From JANMCE01 sp031360915 (GTDB lineage Bacteria; Actinomycetota; Acidimicrobiia; Acidimicrobiales; Ilumatobacteraceae): a stretch of 43,414 nucleotides of DNA. Shown here piece after piece: positions 1-15,000 of the stretch. The stretch's first letter is position 1; every line of letters starts with the position of its first letter. The stretch lies in assembly GCA_031360915.1 (NCBI GenBank), contig JANMCE010000002.1, positions 1 through 43,414 of the forward strand, read 5' to 3'. The notes beneath the pieces were generated by a model. It saw only the letters and a program-made list of their open reading frames with translations. It searched no databases and was not told the DNA's origin. The translations under genes and the position numbers were made by a program.

Positions 1-3000
1 ATCACTGTCGGCAACAGCGGTCCATCCGACGCGACCGGCATCAGCTTCACCGACCCGCTACCGGCGGGCCTCTCCCTCGTCTCGGGCACCGGTACCGGTT
101 GGATCTGCACTGGTCCGAGCAGCGTGTCGTGCACCCTGAGCAGCCCCCTCTCTCCCGGTTCGACCAGTATCGTCGTGCTCCAAGTGGCGGTCGCCACCGC
201 TGCTTCACTCGGGGCTATCAGCAACGTTGCCACCGTGACCTCAGCGACGCCCGACCCGACGCCGGGTGTCACCTCCACGACCATGAACAGCACGCTGACC
301 GCAAGTGCTGACCTCAGCCTCACCAAGGTCGCGGGCGGCACCTTCACTGCCGGTACCAGCACGGCTACCTACACGTTCAACGTGACCAACATCGGCCCGT
401 CGCAAGCGGCTGGCCCCATCACCATTCTCGACACCCTGCCCTCAGGGGTCACCCTGCTCGCCGATCCGGCCACTGGTGGCTGGTCGTGCACGGGTACCAC
501 CACGGTGACCTGTATTCACGCAGCTGTACTGCCGATCGGATCGTCCTCGGTCACCATCGGCGTGAACGTTGCCGCCAGCATCACCAACCCCGTTACCAAC
601 ACCGCAACCGTGTCATCGCCGACACCTGACCCGGTTGCCAACAACACCGCCAACTCCGGACCAGTGACGGTGGCCACCAGTGCCGACCTGTCGATCGTTG
701 CCTCGCACGCCGACCCCTTCACTGCTGGTGTCGCATCGTCTTACACGGTCGTGGTGACCAACGGCGGCCCGTCCAACGCGGCAGCTCCGGTCACCGTCAT
801 CAGTACTCTTCCGAGCGGTGTGACCTACACGGGTGCACCTGTCGCTGGCTGGACCTGCAGCGGTACCGGCACCGTGTCGTGTACCTCAGGCATCCTTGCC
901 CCCGGTGCCGGCGCTGCTCGCACGCTCGTGCTGCCGGTCGCCATTGCGACCAACGCAGTGTCGCCGTCGGCCAGCGCATCGTTTGTCGTGTCTTCCGGCA
1001 CCACTGACCCAATCGTCGGCAACAACACCGTTGCCGACCCGGGCGCCATCGTTGCCAACGCCGACCTGGCCATCACTGGCACCACCTTCGGTACCTTCAC
1101 CGGTGGAACCAACACCTCCGGCTGGAACCTGACGGTGACCAACAACGGCCCGTCCGTGGCCGCCAACGCCACGGTCATCGTGCCGCTACCGATTCTGTTC
1201 TCCTTCGTAACCGGTTCAACCACCGGCATTGGCTGGACCTGCGCGCAGACCGGCTCGGTTCTTATGGGAGCCACGCTTACGTGCGATCACACCGGTTCGC
1301 TGGCCGTCGGGTCATCGTCCGCCCTTGCGGTGCATGTCGCCATCGACTCTCGGGTGCGCAACAGCATCCCCGACATGGGTGCCATCACGGTCTCTTCGAC
1401 CACGGCTGACGCAACTCCGGCCAACAACGCTGTGTTGCTCGTACCGACGACCACCGCCGTGGCTGACGTCGCGCTTTCCATCACCCACACCGCTCCCATC
1501 GTGGCCGGTGCCAACGCCACCTACACCTTGTCGGCTACCAATAGCGGTCCGTCCGACGCCGATGGTCCGTTTACGTTCACGGCTGCGCTGCCTGCCGGCT
1601 TGACGCTGATCTCCACGCCCAGTACCGGCTGGACCTGCACCGGCACCACGACGATCTCCTGCGTGGAAGATCTATCCCTCGGCGGCCTTGTCGTCAACGG
1701 GTCGGTCTCGATTCAGCTCATTGTCGCCCCCGCGTCCTCACTGCTCGGCGCAGTCGATGTGAGTGGCACCGTCGCCGGAACCACCACCGACCCAACCCCG
1801 GCCAATAACGCCACGACCAGCCCGGGCCTGGTTATCGCCGACGCTGATCTTTCGATCGCCGTTACGCATGTCGGCACGATCACCGCTGGTCAACCGGTCA
1901 CCTACACGCTTGCGGTCACCAACCACGCGCCGTCTGACGCCGTTGGTCCCATCACCCTGACCGACGTCCTTCCCGCCGGCATGACGTTCGCCTCAGCGAG
2001 TGCCGGTTCATGGACCTGCACCGGCATCACGACGGTAACCTGTACCGGTCCGACCATGGCCGCTAACTCCACGTCATCGGTCGATGTCATCGTGAAAGTG
2101 TCTGCCTCACGTCTGCCGAGCACCGTCAGCAATGCGGCATCAGTGTCGTCGGGTACGCCCGACTCGGTACCGGCCAACAACACTGCGACCGACACGTCCT
2201 CTTCGGTCACCTCGGCTGACGTTTCCATCACCGCTTCACACGCCGCCCCGGTCGTTGCCGGTACCGCGCTGGCGTACAACATCAATGTGGCCAATGCCGG
2301 AACGTCCGACGCCGCTGGTTTCATCACCGTCACCGCCACACTCCCGGTTGGTATCACTTCGACCGGGACCAGTTCCCTCGGTTGGACGTGCGTCGGCACC
2401 GGTTCGGTTACCTGTACCAACTCGTCGCTCATTGCCGCCGGTGCGTCATCGCCGCTCGTGCTGGACACGGTTGTTGCGGCCGATGCACCGCTCGCCACTA
2501 CCAACGCCATCTTCGTCGTCGCCTCATTCACGAGCGATCCGCTGTCACTGAACAACACCATCAACGACGCCACCGCCGTCACGGCCTCGGCCGACCTCTC
2601 ACTGGCCAAGGTTTCCGGTGGCACCTTCACCGCCGGTCTGGCGAACTCGACGTACACCTTCAGTGTCGTCAACGCCGGTCCGTCCCAGGCTGCCAACGTC
2701 ACCATCTCCGACGTACTTCCGGCCGGGCTCACGTACTCGTCCACATCCTCGGTCGGCTGGTTGTGCTCCGGCACGACCACGGTCACCTGCGTGCATTCCG
2801 GTGTGTTGCCGGTGTCGGCCACCCCGGTTCCGGTGACCATCGTCGTGGCTCTGGCTTCGGGTGTCATTGGCTCGATCAACAACACCGCAACACTGTCGTC
2901 CACCACCCCCGACCCGGCCGCTACGAACAACACGGCCTCGGCCACTGTCGCCACGACCGACACGGTTGCCGACCTGTCCCTCTCGGCGTCGCACCCGTCG

Positions 3001-6000
3001 CCCGTGGTCGCTGGTACGGCACTGCCCTACACCCTCACGATCACCAACGGCGGAACGTCCGACGCTGCAGGCCCCTTGACCGTCTCGGCTTCGCTGCCGA
3101 CCGGCGTGAGCTTTGTCGGCACGGCTTCGGTCGGCTGGACCTGCACCGGCACCACCTCGGTGAGTTGCACCATTCCGGCCGGTCTGGTTGCCGGGGGAGT
3201 GACCACCCTTGTTCTGAACACCGCGGTTGCCGCCGACGCCCCGATTGGCTCGGCCAACGCATCGTTCACCGTCGGTTCGCCCACCTTCGACCCGGTGTTG
3301 GCGACCAACACGGTGAGCAGCGCCACCGTCATCACGGCCGTCGCTGATCTGAGCATCTTCAATACCGCCGGTGGCGTGTTCACCGCCGGTCAAAGCACCA
3401 GCTCCTACACGTTCTCGGTCACCAACGCCGGACCGTCGCAAGTGGCCAACGCCACGATCGTCGACACGCTTCCCGCCGGACTCACGTTCACCTCGAGCGC
3501 CACATCTGGCTGGTCATGCACGGGCACCACCACCGTGACATGCGTGCACGCCGGTGTGTTGCCGGTGTCGTCTACCCCGGTCGATCTGACCATTGATGTC
3601 GCCATCGCGGCGAGTGTCACGGGAGCAGTCTCGAACTCGGCCACCGTGTCCTCCGCCACCGCCGATCCGACTCTTGCCAACAACACCACGACCTCGCTCT
3701 CGACCACGGTTGCCACCATTGCCGACCTGTCGGTAACGGCAACACACGTCGCCCCCGTCGTGGCTGGCGTCAACAACGCCTACACCCTCGTGGTGACCAA
3801 CGCCGGTACGTCTGATGCTGCTGGACCCGTCGTGGTCACCGCCACGCTTCCGGCTGGTATCACCTCGCTCGGGACGGCAAGCGCCGGCTGGACCTGTACC
3901 GGAACCGGCTCGGTTAGCTGTACGAATCCGGCCATCCTCGTTGCCTCCGCCACGAGCACCATCGTGCTCGACGTTGCCGTCGACTCGACTGCTCCGGTCA
4001 CTACCTCGAACGCATCGTTCACGGTTTCTTCGGCAACAACCGACCCGGTCGTTACCAACAACTCGGTCAACGATGCCACCACGGTCACGTCATCGGCCGC
4101 ACTGACACTCACGAACACTGCGGTTGGTACCTTCACCGCCGGTCAGACTGGTGCCTACACGTTCTCGGTGGTCAACGCCGGTCCGTCCCAGGCTGCTGAC
4201 GCGACGATCACCGACGTACTGCCGACCGGGCTCACCTTCGCCTCAGCCAACCTGGCCGACTGGACCTGCTCGGGCACCGCGACCATCACCTGCGTCCACA
4301 CCGGCGGGCTGCCCGTCTCGAGCACGCCGACCGCAGTGACCGTCACCGTAAACATCGCCCCGAACGTCACCGCTGCGGTGACGAACACGGCCACGCTGGC
4401 ATCCACCACGGCCGATCCGCTGGCCACCGACAACACCTCTGTCGCCGGCCCGACCACCGTGGTCACCTCGGCCGACCTGTCCGTCTCCGCTGCCCACTCC
4501 ACGCCTGTCGTTGCCGGCACCGTGGTGTCCTACGACATCACCGTCACCAACAACGGTCCATCTGACGCCGCTGGTCCGATCACCATCACGGGCACACTGC
4601 CCACTGGCTTCAGCTACAACGGCTTGGCCACGTCCGGGTGGACCTGCACCGGTACCGCAACGGTGACCTGCACTCTTCCGACGGTGCTCCCGTTCGGCAG
4701 CAGCACCACCTTGACTCTGGCTGCGCTGGTCGCATCCGACGCCCCGGTCGCTACCTCGGCCTCCACCTTTACCGTTGCATCTGCAACGACTGACCCGGCA
4801 GCGGTCAACAGCACCGTGGCCGACACCACTGCGGTTACTGCGGTCGTCGACCTCTCCGTGTCGAAGAGCTCCGGCGGCACGTTCGTGGCCGGTCAGCAGA
4901 CATCCACCTACACCTTCTCGGCCCTCAACAACGGTCCGTCCCGTGCAGCCGACGCCACCATCAGCGATGTGTTGCCCACCGGTGTCACCTTCGTATCGGC
5001 CGTGTCGAGCGACTGGACGTGCTCGGCCGTCGGCCAGGTAGTGACCTGCCTCCACACTGGAACGCTTGCCATTGCCACACCGTCGTCGATCACCATCACG
5101 GTTGCCATCGCTGCCGATGTGACCTCGTCGGTCAGCAACACCGCCACGATCTCCACATCCAACAACGACCCGTCGACTGTGAACAACAGCTCCACCGTCG
5201 CGGGCGTCACCGTGGCGACCACGACCAACCTGACCATCACCGCAACCCACGTTGCGCCGGTTGTGGCCGGCGTGGCCACGAGCTACAACGTTGCGGTCAC
5301 CAACCATGGTCCGTCCGATGCCGCTGCGCCGTTGTCGGTCGAGGTATCACTGCCTGCCGGGATGACCATCACGTCGTCCGGAACAGCTGGCTGGACCTGT
5401 GCGCTCACGACCTGCACGAGCACGGCAGTTCTGGCTGCGAACGCGACTGCGTCATTCGTCGTAAACGTGGCCGTTGCGTCTGACGCTGCGCTGCTGACGA
5501 CCGATGCCAGCTTCACGGTCTCATCGGGAACCATCGAACTCAGCCCGCTCAACAACACCGTTACCGATACCACGACGATTACTGCCACTGCGGATCTTTC
5601 CCTGGGTAGCAGCACCGGCGGATCGTTCGTCGCTGGTCAGTCGACCGGTAGCTACACCTTCGCCGTAACCAACGCCGGTCCGTCCCAGGCAGCCAGCGCC
5701 TCCGTGGTGGAGACCCTTCCCGCAGGCGTCACCTTCGTGTCGGGTTCAACGCTTGAGTGGACATGCTCCGGCACCACCGTCGTCACCTGTCTCCACGCCG
5801 GAGTGCTTCCGGTGTCGGCCACACCGGTCACGATCACCATCACGGTCGCGGTTGCGGCCAACGTCACCCCCGCATCTCTGGCGGACTCGGCCGTGCTCTC
5901 GTCACCGACTCTCGATGCCGTCTCGTCCAACAACGTCTCAGCCACCACGATCTCGGTCACCACGTTGGCCGATGGTTGGATAACCGCCACGCACCCAACT

Positions 6001-9000
6001 CCGGTCATTGCAGGAACGTCGTTGGCCTACACCGTCACCCTGCACAACGACGGCCCCTCCGACAGCGCCGGCGTCCAGTCCGTTTCGGTCTCCCTGCCGG
6101 CCGGAGTGACCCCGGCAGGAACGCCGACGCCAGGCTGGACCTGTGGCGGCGTCGTGATCGTTTCGTGCCTGAACAACAGCGTGGTTGCCTCTGGCGGCAC
6201 CCTGCAGTTCGTGCTCGACACCAATGTGGCTGCCGACGCGGCGCTGGCAACCACTGACGCCACGTTCACCTTCACCCAGAACACCCCGGACGTCTCGGCT
6301 GCGAACAACGTTGTCGCTGACGCCACCACCATTACGGCCGTGGCCGATCTCGACATCACCAAGACCGCCGCCGGCCTCTTCAGTGCTGGAGAGTCCACGG
6401 GCACCTATACCTTCGATGTCGTCAACAACGGCCCCTCGCAGGCCGCCAATGCCACCATCACCGACACCCTGCCCGCCGGCATCACTTACGTTTCCGGTGG
6501 CAACGTTGCGTGGTCGTGCTCGGCCGTCGGCCAGGTCGTGACCTGCGTGAACTCCGGGAGTTTGTCGGTCTCGAACGTTGCGGCATCGGTCACCATCACC
6601 GTCGCAGTTGCCAAGAACATCACCGGCTCCGTCGTCAACAGCGCCCACGTCATCTCCACCACCAGTGATCTGACCCCGCTGAACAACGATGCGACCACAG
6701 CGGCGATCCCGGTGGCAACAACGGCTGACCTGAACGTTGCGGTCACTCCGGTCGGCACGTTCGTGGCCGGCACTGCGGTGTCGTATTCCGCCGTCATCAG
6801 CAACGCCGGTCCCGCCGATGCGGCTGGTCCGCTCACGGTCGTGGCCTCAATGCCTGTGGGGGTGAACTTCACCGGAACCACCACTGCCGGCTGGACTTGT
6901 GTTGCCTCCGAGTCGGTCATCACGTGCACCAACCCGGCCGGGCTTCTCGCCCCCACCGGTACCACTTCCCTCGTACTCGCCGGCACCATTCCGGCCACGG
7001 CCGCACTCGGTGACACGACGGCGACGTTCAGCGTGTCATCCGGCACGACCGACCTGAACCTCGGCGACAACAACGCCACGGTGGTTAAGGCCATCACCGG
7101 ATCGGCTGACCTTGCCCTGGTGAAGACCGCCGGCGGCGTGTTCGTCGCCGGGCAGCCGACCGGCACCTACACCTTCGAGGTGACCAACGCAGGTCCGTCA
7201 CAAGCGGCCAGCGCCAGCATCACCGAAACGCTGCCACTTGGTGTCACTTTCGTGTCGGCCTCAACCGGTGATTGGACCTGCGCTGCCGCTGGTCAGGTCG
7301 TTACCTGTGACCACCTTGCAGTCGTTCCGGTCTCGGCCACCCCAACCTCGGTCACCATCACCGTCGCTCTCGCATCCAGCGTGACCGGTTTCGAACCGAA
7401 CGTCGCCGTGCTTTCGTCGACGACGCCGGACCCTGCGGTTGGCAACAACACCTTCGTGTCGTCGCCCGGCACGGCCGGCACGTCGGCAGATCTCGTCGCC
7501 ACCGCTACCCACGCCTCCCCGGTTGTGGCCGGAGTCCCGAGCACCCTCACCGTTGATGTCAGCAACGTCGGTCCGTCCGACGCAGCCGGCCCCGTCGTGA
7601 TCACCGGCACCCTGCCGACTGGCGTCACCCTGACCGGAACCACGTCGGTGGGTTGGACCTGCGCGGGCGCCTCTTCGGTCTCCTGCACCAATCCCGCTGG
7701 CATCACGACCACCACCCCGATCACCTCGCTGGTGCTCAACGTTGCGGTCGCTTCCAATGCACCGCTCGGTACCGCCAATGCAGTGTTCGTGGCGATCTCG
7801 GCTACCGGCGATCCGGTGACCACCAACAACATCGTGACCGAATCCATCACCGTCACGGCCTCTGCTGATCTCAGCATGACCATGACGCCCGGCGCCATGA
7901 CGGCCGGGTTGCCCTCCACCTACACCGTTGCTGTTACCAACGCCGGCCCTTCACAGGCTGCAGACGCCCAGGTTGTGCAGACGCTTCCGATCGGCCTCAC
8001 GCTGCTCGGGACCGTGACTGCTGGTTGGACCTGTTCGGCCGACGGCCAGATCGTCACCTGTGACCACGCCGGTGTGCTGGCTGCGTCGTCGGTCAACACC
8101 TTGGTCATCGATGTGGCGATTGCTTCTGGCGTCACGGCTGACCTCCCGAGCAGCGCCGTGCTTAGCTCGACCACCTCGGATCCGATCGTGCCGAATACGG
8201 CCGTCGCCGGGCCGACCTCGGTGGCCACGACCGCCAATCTGGCCGTCGTTGTCTCCCACCCGGTCCCCGTGGTTGCGGGTGTTTCGATGTCGTACACCGC
8301 TGACATCGCGAACGCCGGTCCATCCGACGCTGCTGGCCCGCTCACGGTTGAGGTCACCTTGCCGATCGGTATCACCTCCACCGGCACCTTCTCATCCGGC
8401 TGGACCTGCACCGGCACCACCACCGTGAGCTGCACCACTGCAGCCGAACTCGTAGCGGGCGGCGCCAGGCAACTGGTGCTCGATACCGCCGTCGCACCTG
8501 ACGCCGCACGGGCCACGGATGCCGCATCCTTCGTCGTTGCCTCGCTGACAAACGACATCGCCCCGGCGAACAACACTGCGACCGATTCGACCACCATCAC
8601 CGCGGTTGCCGACCTCACCGTCACCATGACACCGGGCACCATGACCGCTGGTGTGGCGTCGACCCTTACCTTCACCGTCACCAACGCCGGTCCCTCGCAG
8701 GCGGCAGACATCACCATCGTTGAGACCATGCCCTCCGGCATGAGCTACGTCGGCTCCACATCCGTAGGCTGGACCTGCTTGGCCTCCGGTCAGGCCGTGA
8801 CCTGCGTGCACAGTGGCCCGCTTGCGGTCGCTTCCGTCACCGCGGTCGTCGTAGATGTCGCTGTCGCCAGCGACGTCACCGCCTCGCTTACGAACACGGC
8901 CGTCATCACATCGTCCACAACTGATCCCACCCTGAACTCCCTCACGACCGGACCAATCCCGGTGAACACCTCGGCCAACCTCGACATTGCGGCGACCCAC

Positions 9001-12000
9001 CCGGCCACAGTGGTTGCCGGTACGGCTTCCACCTACACAATCACGGTGAACAACGCCGGCCCGTCCAATTCGGCGAGCCCGCTCTCGGTCACGGCGACGC
9101 TGCCCCCCGGCATCAGCTTTACCGGTACGACCTCTGCCGGTTGGACCTGCACCGGCACCGGGACGGTGACGTGCACGAACGCTGTAGTGGTGGGTAACGC
9201 ATCCATCGGACCGGTGCTGGTGCTTGATGTAACCGTGGCCGCCGATGCACCAGTCGGTACGCCCGACGCCACATTCGTCGTGAGTTCACCGACCTCTGAC
9301 TCGGCCGCCACCAACAACACGGTGACGGACCCCACGACGGTGACGGCTTCGGCTGATCTGTCGGCCACAGTCGCCGCTGGTGTGTTGACGGCTGGATCAC
9401 CTTCGACCTACACCGTCACGGTGTCCAACGCTGGTCCGTCGCAGGCTGCTGATGCGACGATCGTTCAGACCCTGCCCGCTGGTGTCACGTTCGTTGATTC
9501 CACCACGGCTGGTTGGTCCTGCACCGCTGTTGGCCAGGTCGTGACCTGTATCCACGCTGGTGTGTTGCCGCTCGGTGCAGCCGGACCTCTCGTCATTGAC
9601 GTGACGATTGCTTCGAGTATGACGACTTCGGTGTCGTCTTCCCTGGTGCTGTCCGCCACCACGCCTGACCCGGTCACGCCGTCCACAGCTACCAGTGGTT
9701 CAGTCGCCGTAGCCACCTCGGCCGACCTCGCAATCTCGGTGAGCCATGTCGACCCGGTCGTTGCCGGTTCGCCGGTTGCCTACACCGTGGCCGTGCACAA
9801 CATCGGGCCGTCCGATGCTGTCGGTCTCACGGTCAGCGCAACAATGCCGGCCGGTATCACCTTTGTGTCGACCCCGACACCTGGTTGGACCTGCAGCCCG
9901 GCTGGTCAGGTCATCACCTGCACCAACCCGTCGGTCGTGGCGTTCGATGCCACATCGACCTTCGTACTCGACGCAACAGTTGTTGCTGCTCAGTCGCTCG
10001 GCTCTGTTGATGCCACATTCGCGGTGACCTCGACGACAACCGACCCGGCCCCGACGACGAACAACTCGACAACCAACGCAACCGTTATCACTGGTGCGGC
10101 CGATGTGAGCATGGCCCTGTCGATGCCGATCACGGTTGTGGCTGGTACGCAAGCCACGATCACCGCGACCGCAACCAACGCTGGCCCGTCGAACGCGAAC
10201 AGTCTCGCCGCTACGGTCACGCTGCCGATTGGCATGGCTTTCGTGTCGACCCCGACTGTTGGTTGGACCTGCACGCCCGCCGGTCAGGTTGTCACCTGCG
10301 TGAACCCGGCTGCTGTGACTCCGACCGGGACGTCAACGGTTGCTCTGCTCGTTTCGGTTGCTCCCGATGCTGTTCTTGGCTCGACCACAATCACGGCCAC
10401 GATCGCAACGACGAGTGCGGATCCGACCTCGGCCAACAACGACACTTCGGTGTCGACCACGGTTGAGGCTTCGGCCGACCTTGCCCTTGCCTTGGTCTCC
10501 GGTGGCACGTTTGTCGCCGGTCAGAACACGGGCACCTTCACTGCAACAGTGTCGAACATTGGTCCGTCGCAGGCTGCGAACACCAGGGTCACGGTGACGC
10601 TCCCGACCGGAGTGACGCTGGCTGCCGGATCGGTCTCATCGGGCTGGACCTGCAGCGGCACCAACACGGTGTCCTGCGAGTTCGCTACGTCAATCGCCTC
10701 CGCCGGTTCGGCTGCGGTTACGTTCCCCGTGGCTCTCGCTACTGATCTGACCGGTTCGATCACGGCGACCGGCTCCCTGGCCTCGACCACCGCTGATCCC
10801 GTCATTTCAAACGACACTGTCACCCTCGCCCCGATCCCGGTAGCGACGTCTGCTGACCTGTCGGTCTCGGTGGCTCATGTCGATCCCGTGGTCGCCGGTT
10901 CGCTGGTTGCCTATACCGTTGACGTGCACAACGCCGGTCCGTCCGACGCTGCTGGTGTCACGGTGACCGTGACGTTGCCGGCTGGCATCACGCCCGCCTC
11001 AACCCCAACCATTGGTTGGGACTGCATCGCCGCTGCCCATGTTGTGACCTGCACCCCGGCGATCATCGTCGCCGCTGGCGAAACCGTCACGTTCGAGCTC
11101 GACGCGAACGTTGCTGCTGCTCAGCCGCTCGGCTCTGTCGATGCCACCTTCGCGGTGACCTCGGCCACGAACGACCCGGTCACGACGAACAACTCGGTAA
11201 CCCACGAAACGGTTATCACGGGTGAGGCCGACGTGAGTCTCGCTCTCTCCATGCCGACCACGGTTGTGGCTGGCACCAACGCCACCATCACGGCGACCGC
11301 CACGAACGCTGGACCGTCGAACGCGAACGGTCTCACCGCTACGGTCACGCTGCCCAATGGCGTGAGCTTCGTGTCGACCCCGACTGTTGGTTGGACCTGC
11401 ACGCCGGCCGGTCAGGTTGTCACCTGCGTGAACACGGCCTCTGTTGGCCTGACCACGTCGAGTGTCGATCTGTTGGTCGCTATTGCTTCGAATGCTGTCT
11501 TGGGTTCGACCCCGATCTCAGCCACGCTCGCCACTGCAAGCGTCGATCCCACACCGCTGAACACAGCTTCCAGGACCACGACAGTGACGGCTTCGGCTGA
11601 TCTGTCGGCGACGGTTACGGCTGGTGTGCTCACTGCTGGATCGCCTGCCATCTACACGGTCGTGGTGTCGAACGCTGGTCCGTCGCAGGCTGTTGATGCG
11701 ACGATCGTGCAGACCCTCCCGGTCGGTGTGACCTTGGTTGGTTCCACCACTGCTGTTTGGTCCTGCTCTGCGTCTGGTCAGGTCGTGACCTGTGTCCATG
11801 CTGCTGTGTTGCCGCTCGGTGCGGCCCCGCCGCTCGTGATCAACGTGACCGTCGCGGCTGATCTCACGGCACCGGTTTCGTCCTCACTGGTGTTGACCAC
11901 AGGCACGCCTGATGCGGTCAACACGAACGACACGGCCACCACCGGCCCGGTAGCGGTGCTCACCTCGGCCGACCTGTTGGTCTCCGCCGCTCTGGTGGGT

Positions 12001-15000
12001 ACGGCCATTGCCGGCTCGGCTGTGTCCTACGACGTGTCGGTCCGCAACTTTGGCCCGTCCGATGCGACCGGGATCACGGTGACCGCGACGTTGCCGACCG
12101 GCATGACGCCCGGCACGACGGTGACCGCTGGTTGGTCATGTAACTCTGTTGGTCAGGTTGCGACGTGCACGAAGACGTCGGGTCTGGTCGAAGGTGCCAC
12201 GGTGATGTTTGTTCTTGACGCAACCGTTGCTGCTGCTCAGCCGCTCGGTTCGATTGGTGCCATCTTCGTGGTTGCCTCGGCAATACACGACCCGGCAACA
12301 TCGAACAACACCTTCACTGCCCCCACCGATATCTCCACCTCTGCTGATGTGATCCTCGCGCTGTCGATGCCGACCACGGTTGTTGCTGGCACCAATGCAA
12401 CGATCACGGCGACTGCGACAAATGCCGGTCCGTCAAACGCCGACGGTCTCACGGTTGTCGTGAGTCTGGCCGATGACATGACGTTCGTGTCTACCCCGAC
12501 CGCCGGTTGGACCTGCACCGTGAACAGCCCCGATGTCACCTGTGTGAACCCGGCTTCGGTTGGTCTCGCATCAGCGACGGTTGCTCTACTCGTTTCTGTG
12601 GCTCCGGCTGCAACGCTTGGCTCAACCTTGGTGCGTGCGACGGCGGGAACCAGCAGCGTCGATCCCAATGCCTTGAATGACGATGCGTCGGTCACCACCA
12701 CGGTGACGGCTTCGGCCGACCTCGGGTTGGCTCTCGTTTCGGGCGGCACGTTCGTCGCCGGTCAGAACACCGCCACGTTCAGTGCGACAGTGTCGAACAG
12801 CGGCCCGTCGCAAGCTGCTGACGCTTCGGTTCGTATCCTGCTGCCCGTTGGTGTCTTACTCGCCACCGGTCCGCTTGCTTCTGGTTGGACCTGCAGCGGC
12901 ACGACGACGGTCACCTGCGACTTCGCTGGTCCGATCGCTGCTGCCGGCTCGACCTCGGTCACATTCCCGGCGGCCATCGCTGCTGACTTGACCGGTTCGA
13001 TCTCGGTGACCGGTTCGCTGTTGATCGCCACCACCAATGACCCGAACCCGTTGAACGACACCGTTGCCCTCGCTCCCATAGCGGTTGCCACGTCGGCTGA
13101 CGTGTCGATCACGGCGACTCATGTTGCTCCGGTCGTTGCCGGTTCACCGGTCGCGTACACCGTGGCCGTACACAACGCTGGACCTTCTGACGCTGCTGGT
13201 CTCACTGCAACAATCACGCTGCCTGCCGGCTTCACCTTCACGACCAGCCCGACGTCGGGTTGGACTTGTAACGCAATCGGCCAGGTTGTGACGTGCTCGA
13301 ACCCTGCGGTTCTGGCGCTCGGTGCGACACGCACCTTCGTGGTGACCGCCACGGTGGTGGCTGGTCAGCCGCTCGGTTCTGTTGATGCGACCTTCGCGGT
13401 GACCTCGGCCACGGCCGACCCGGCCCCGACCACGAACAACTCCTTCGTCAACCTGACAGTGGTCACCGGTCTTGCCGACGTGAGCGTTGCTCTGTCCATG
13501 CCGACGGTTGTCGCCGGTACGCAGGGAACGATCACTGTCACCTCCACGAATGCTGGCCCGTCGAACGCCAACGGTCTTACCGCTTCGGTCACGCTGCCCG
13601 CTGGCATGAGCTTCGTATCAACCCCGACCGCCGGTTGGACCTGCACGACCGTCGGACAGGTCGTCACCTGTGTGAACCCGGCGGTTGTTGGGCTCACGAC
13701 GTCGACGGTTGCTCTGCTCGTCTCGGTTGCTCCCAACGCTGTGCCTGGCTCCACCTTGATCACGGCAACGCTGGTAACGGCGAGTGTTGATCCGATCCTG
13801 CCGAACTCGGCTTCAACGAATACGACGGTGGCGGCTTCGGCCGATCTGTCGGCCACCGTTGCCGCTGGAGTGCTTACCGCCGGACTACCCTCCACCTACA
13901 CGGTCACGGTGTCGAACGCCGGTCCCTCACAAGCCGCCAACGCCACCATTGTCGACACGTTGTCGGCCGGTGTGACCCTCGTTGGCACAACCAGCGCTGG
14001 CTGGGTATGCAGCGCAATCGGCCAGGTCGTGACCTGCGACCATGCGGGCCCGCTTGCGTCTGGTGCCGTCGTGCCGCTCGTGCTCAACGTAGCGGTCGCC
14101 TCCTCGGTGAATGCTCCGCTGACGAACACGCTGACGGTATCGTCAACAACGTTTGACCCGGTCCAACCGTCCACGGCCACGACCGGCCCCGTCACCGTCG
14201 TCACCCGTGCCGACGTGCTCGTGACGGCGACCCATGCCACGCCCGTTGTGGCCGGTGTCGGCACCACCTACACGGTCAACGTCCACAACAACGGTCCTTC
14301 GGACACGACGGGTATCACGCTCGTTGCCACGATGCCCGCTGGTATCACGTTCAGCGGAACGTCGAGCTCGGGTTGGACCTGTGCCGGCACGACCACGGTG
14401 CTGTGCACCAATCCGATCCTCCTCAGCGCCATCTCTACCGAGACGCTGACACTGAACGCCCTGGTTCCCGCCAGCCTGACCCCTGGCACGGTGAATGCGA
14501 ACTTTGTTGCGACCTCGACGACGACCGATGCGGCCCTCGCCAACAACACCGTCAACGACCCCACGGTCGTCACGGGTTCAGCTGATGTGAGTCTGGCGCT
14601 GTCGATGCCGACCCCGGTCGTGGCTGGCACCAACGCAACTATCACTGCTGCCGTCACGAATGCCGGTCCCTCAAACGCTGGCGGCCTCAGCGCCTCGGTC
14701 ACGCTGCCCGCTGGCATGACGTTCGTATCGACCCCGACCGCAGGCTGGACCTGCACGACCATCGGACAGGTCGTGACCTGCGTGAACCCGGCTGCTGTGA
14801 TCCCGACAGGCACGTCGAGTGTTGGTCTGCTCGTCTCGGTTGCTCCGAGTGCTGTCCTGGGCTCAACCCCGATCTCAGCGACGCTCGCCACGACAAGCGT
14901 CGATCCCACGCCCCTGAACACGGCTGCCACCACGACGACGGTGACGGCTTCGGCTGATCTGTCCGCCACGGTTGCGGCTAGTGTGTTGACCGCTGGATCG

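Noticed and set aside
1902..2963. Long minus-strand open frame of 353 codons inside the giant gene, with many others like it
   Set aside because: A by-product of the high-GC repetitive codon pattern on the opposite strand; similar frames recur with the repeat period and resemble no known family.
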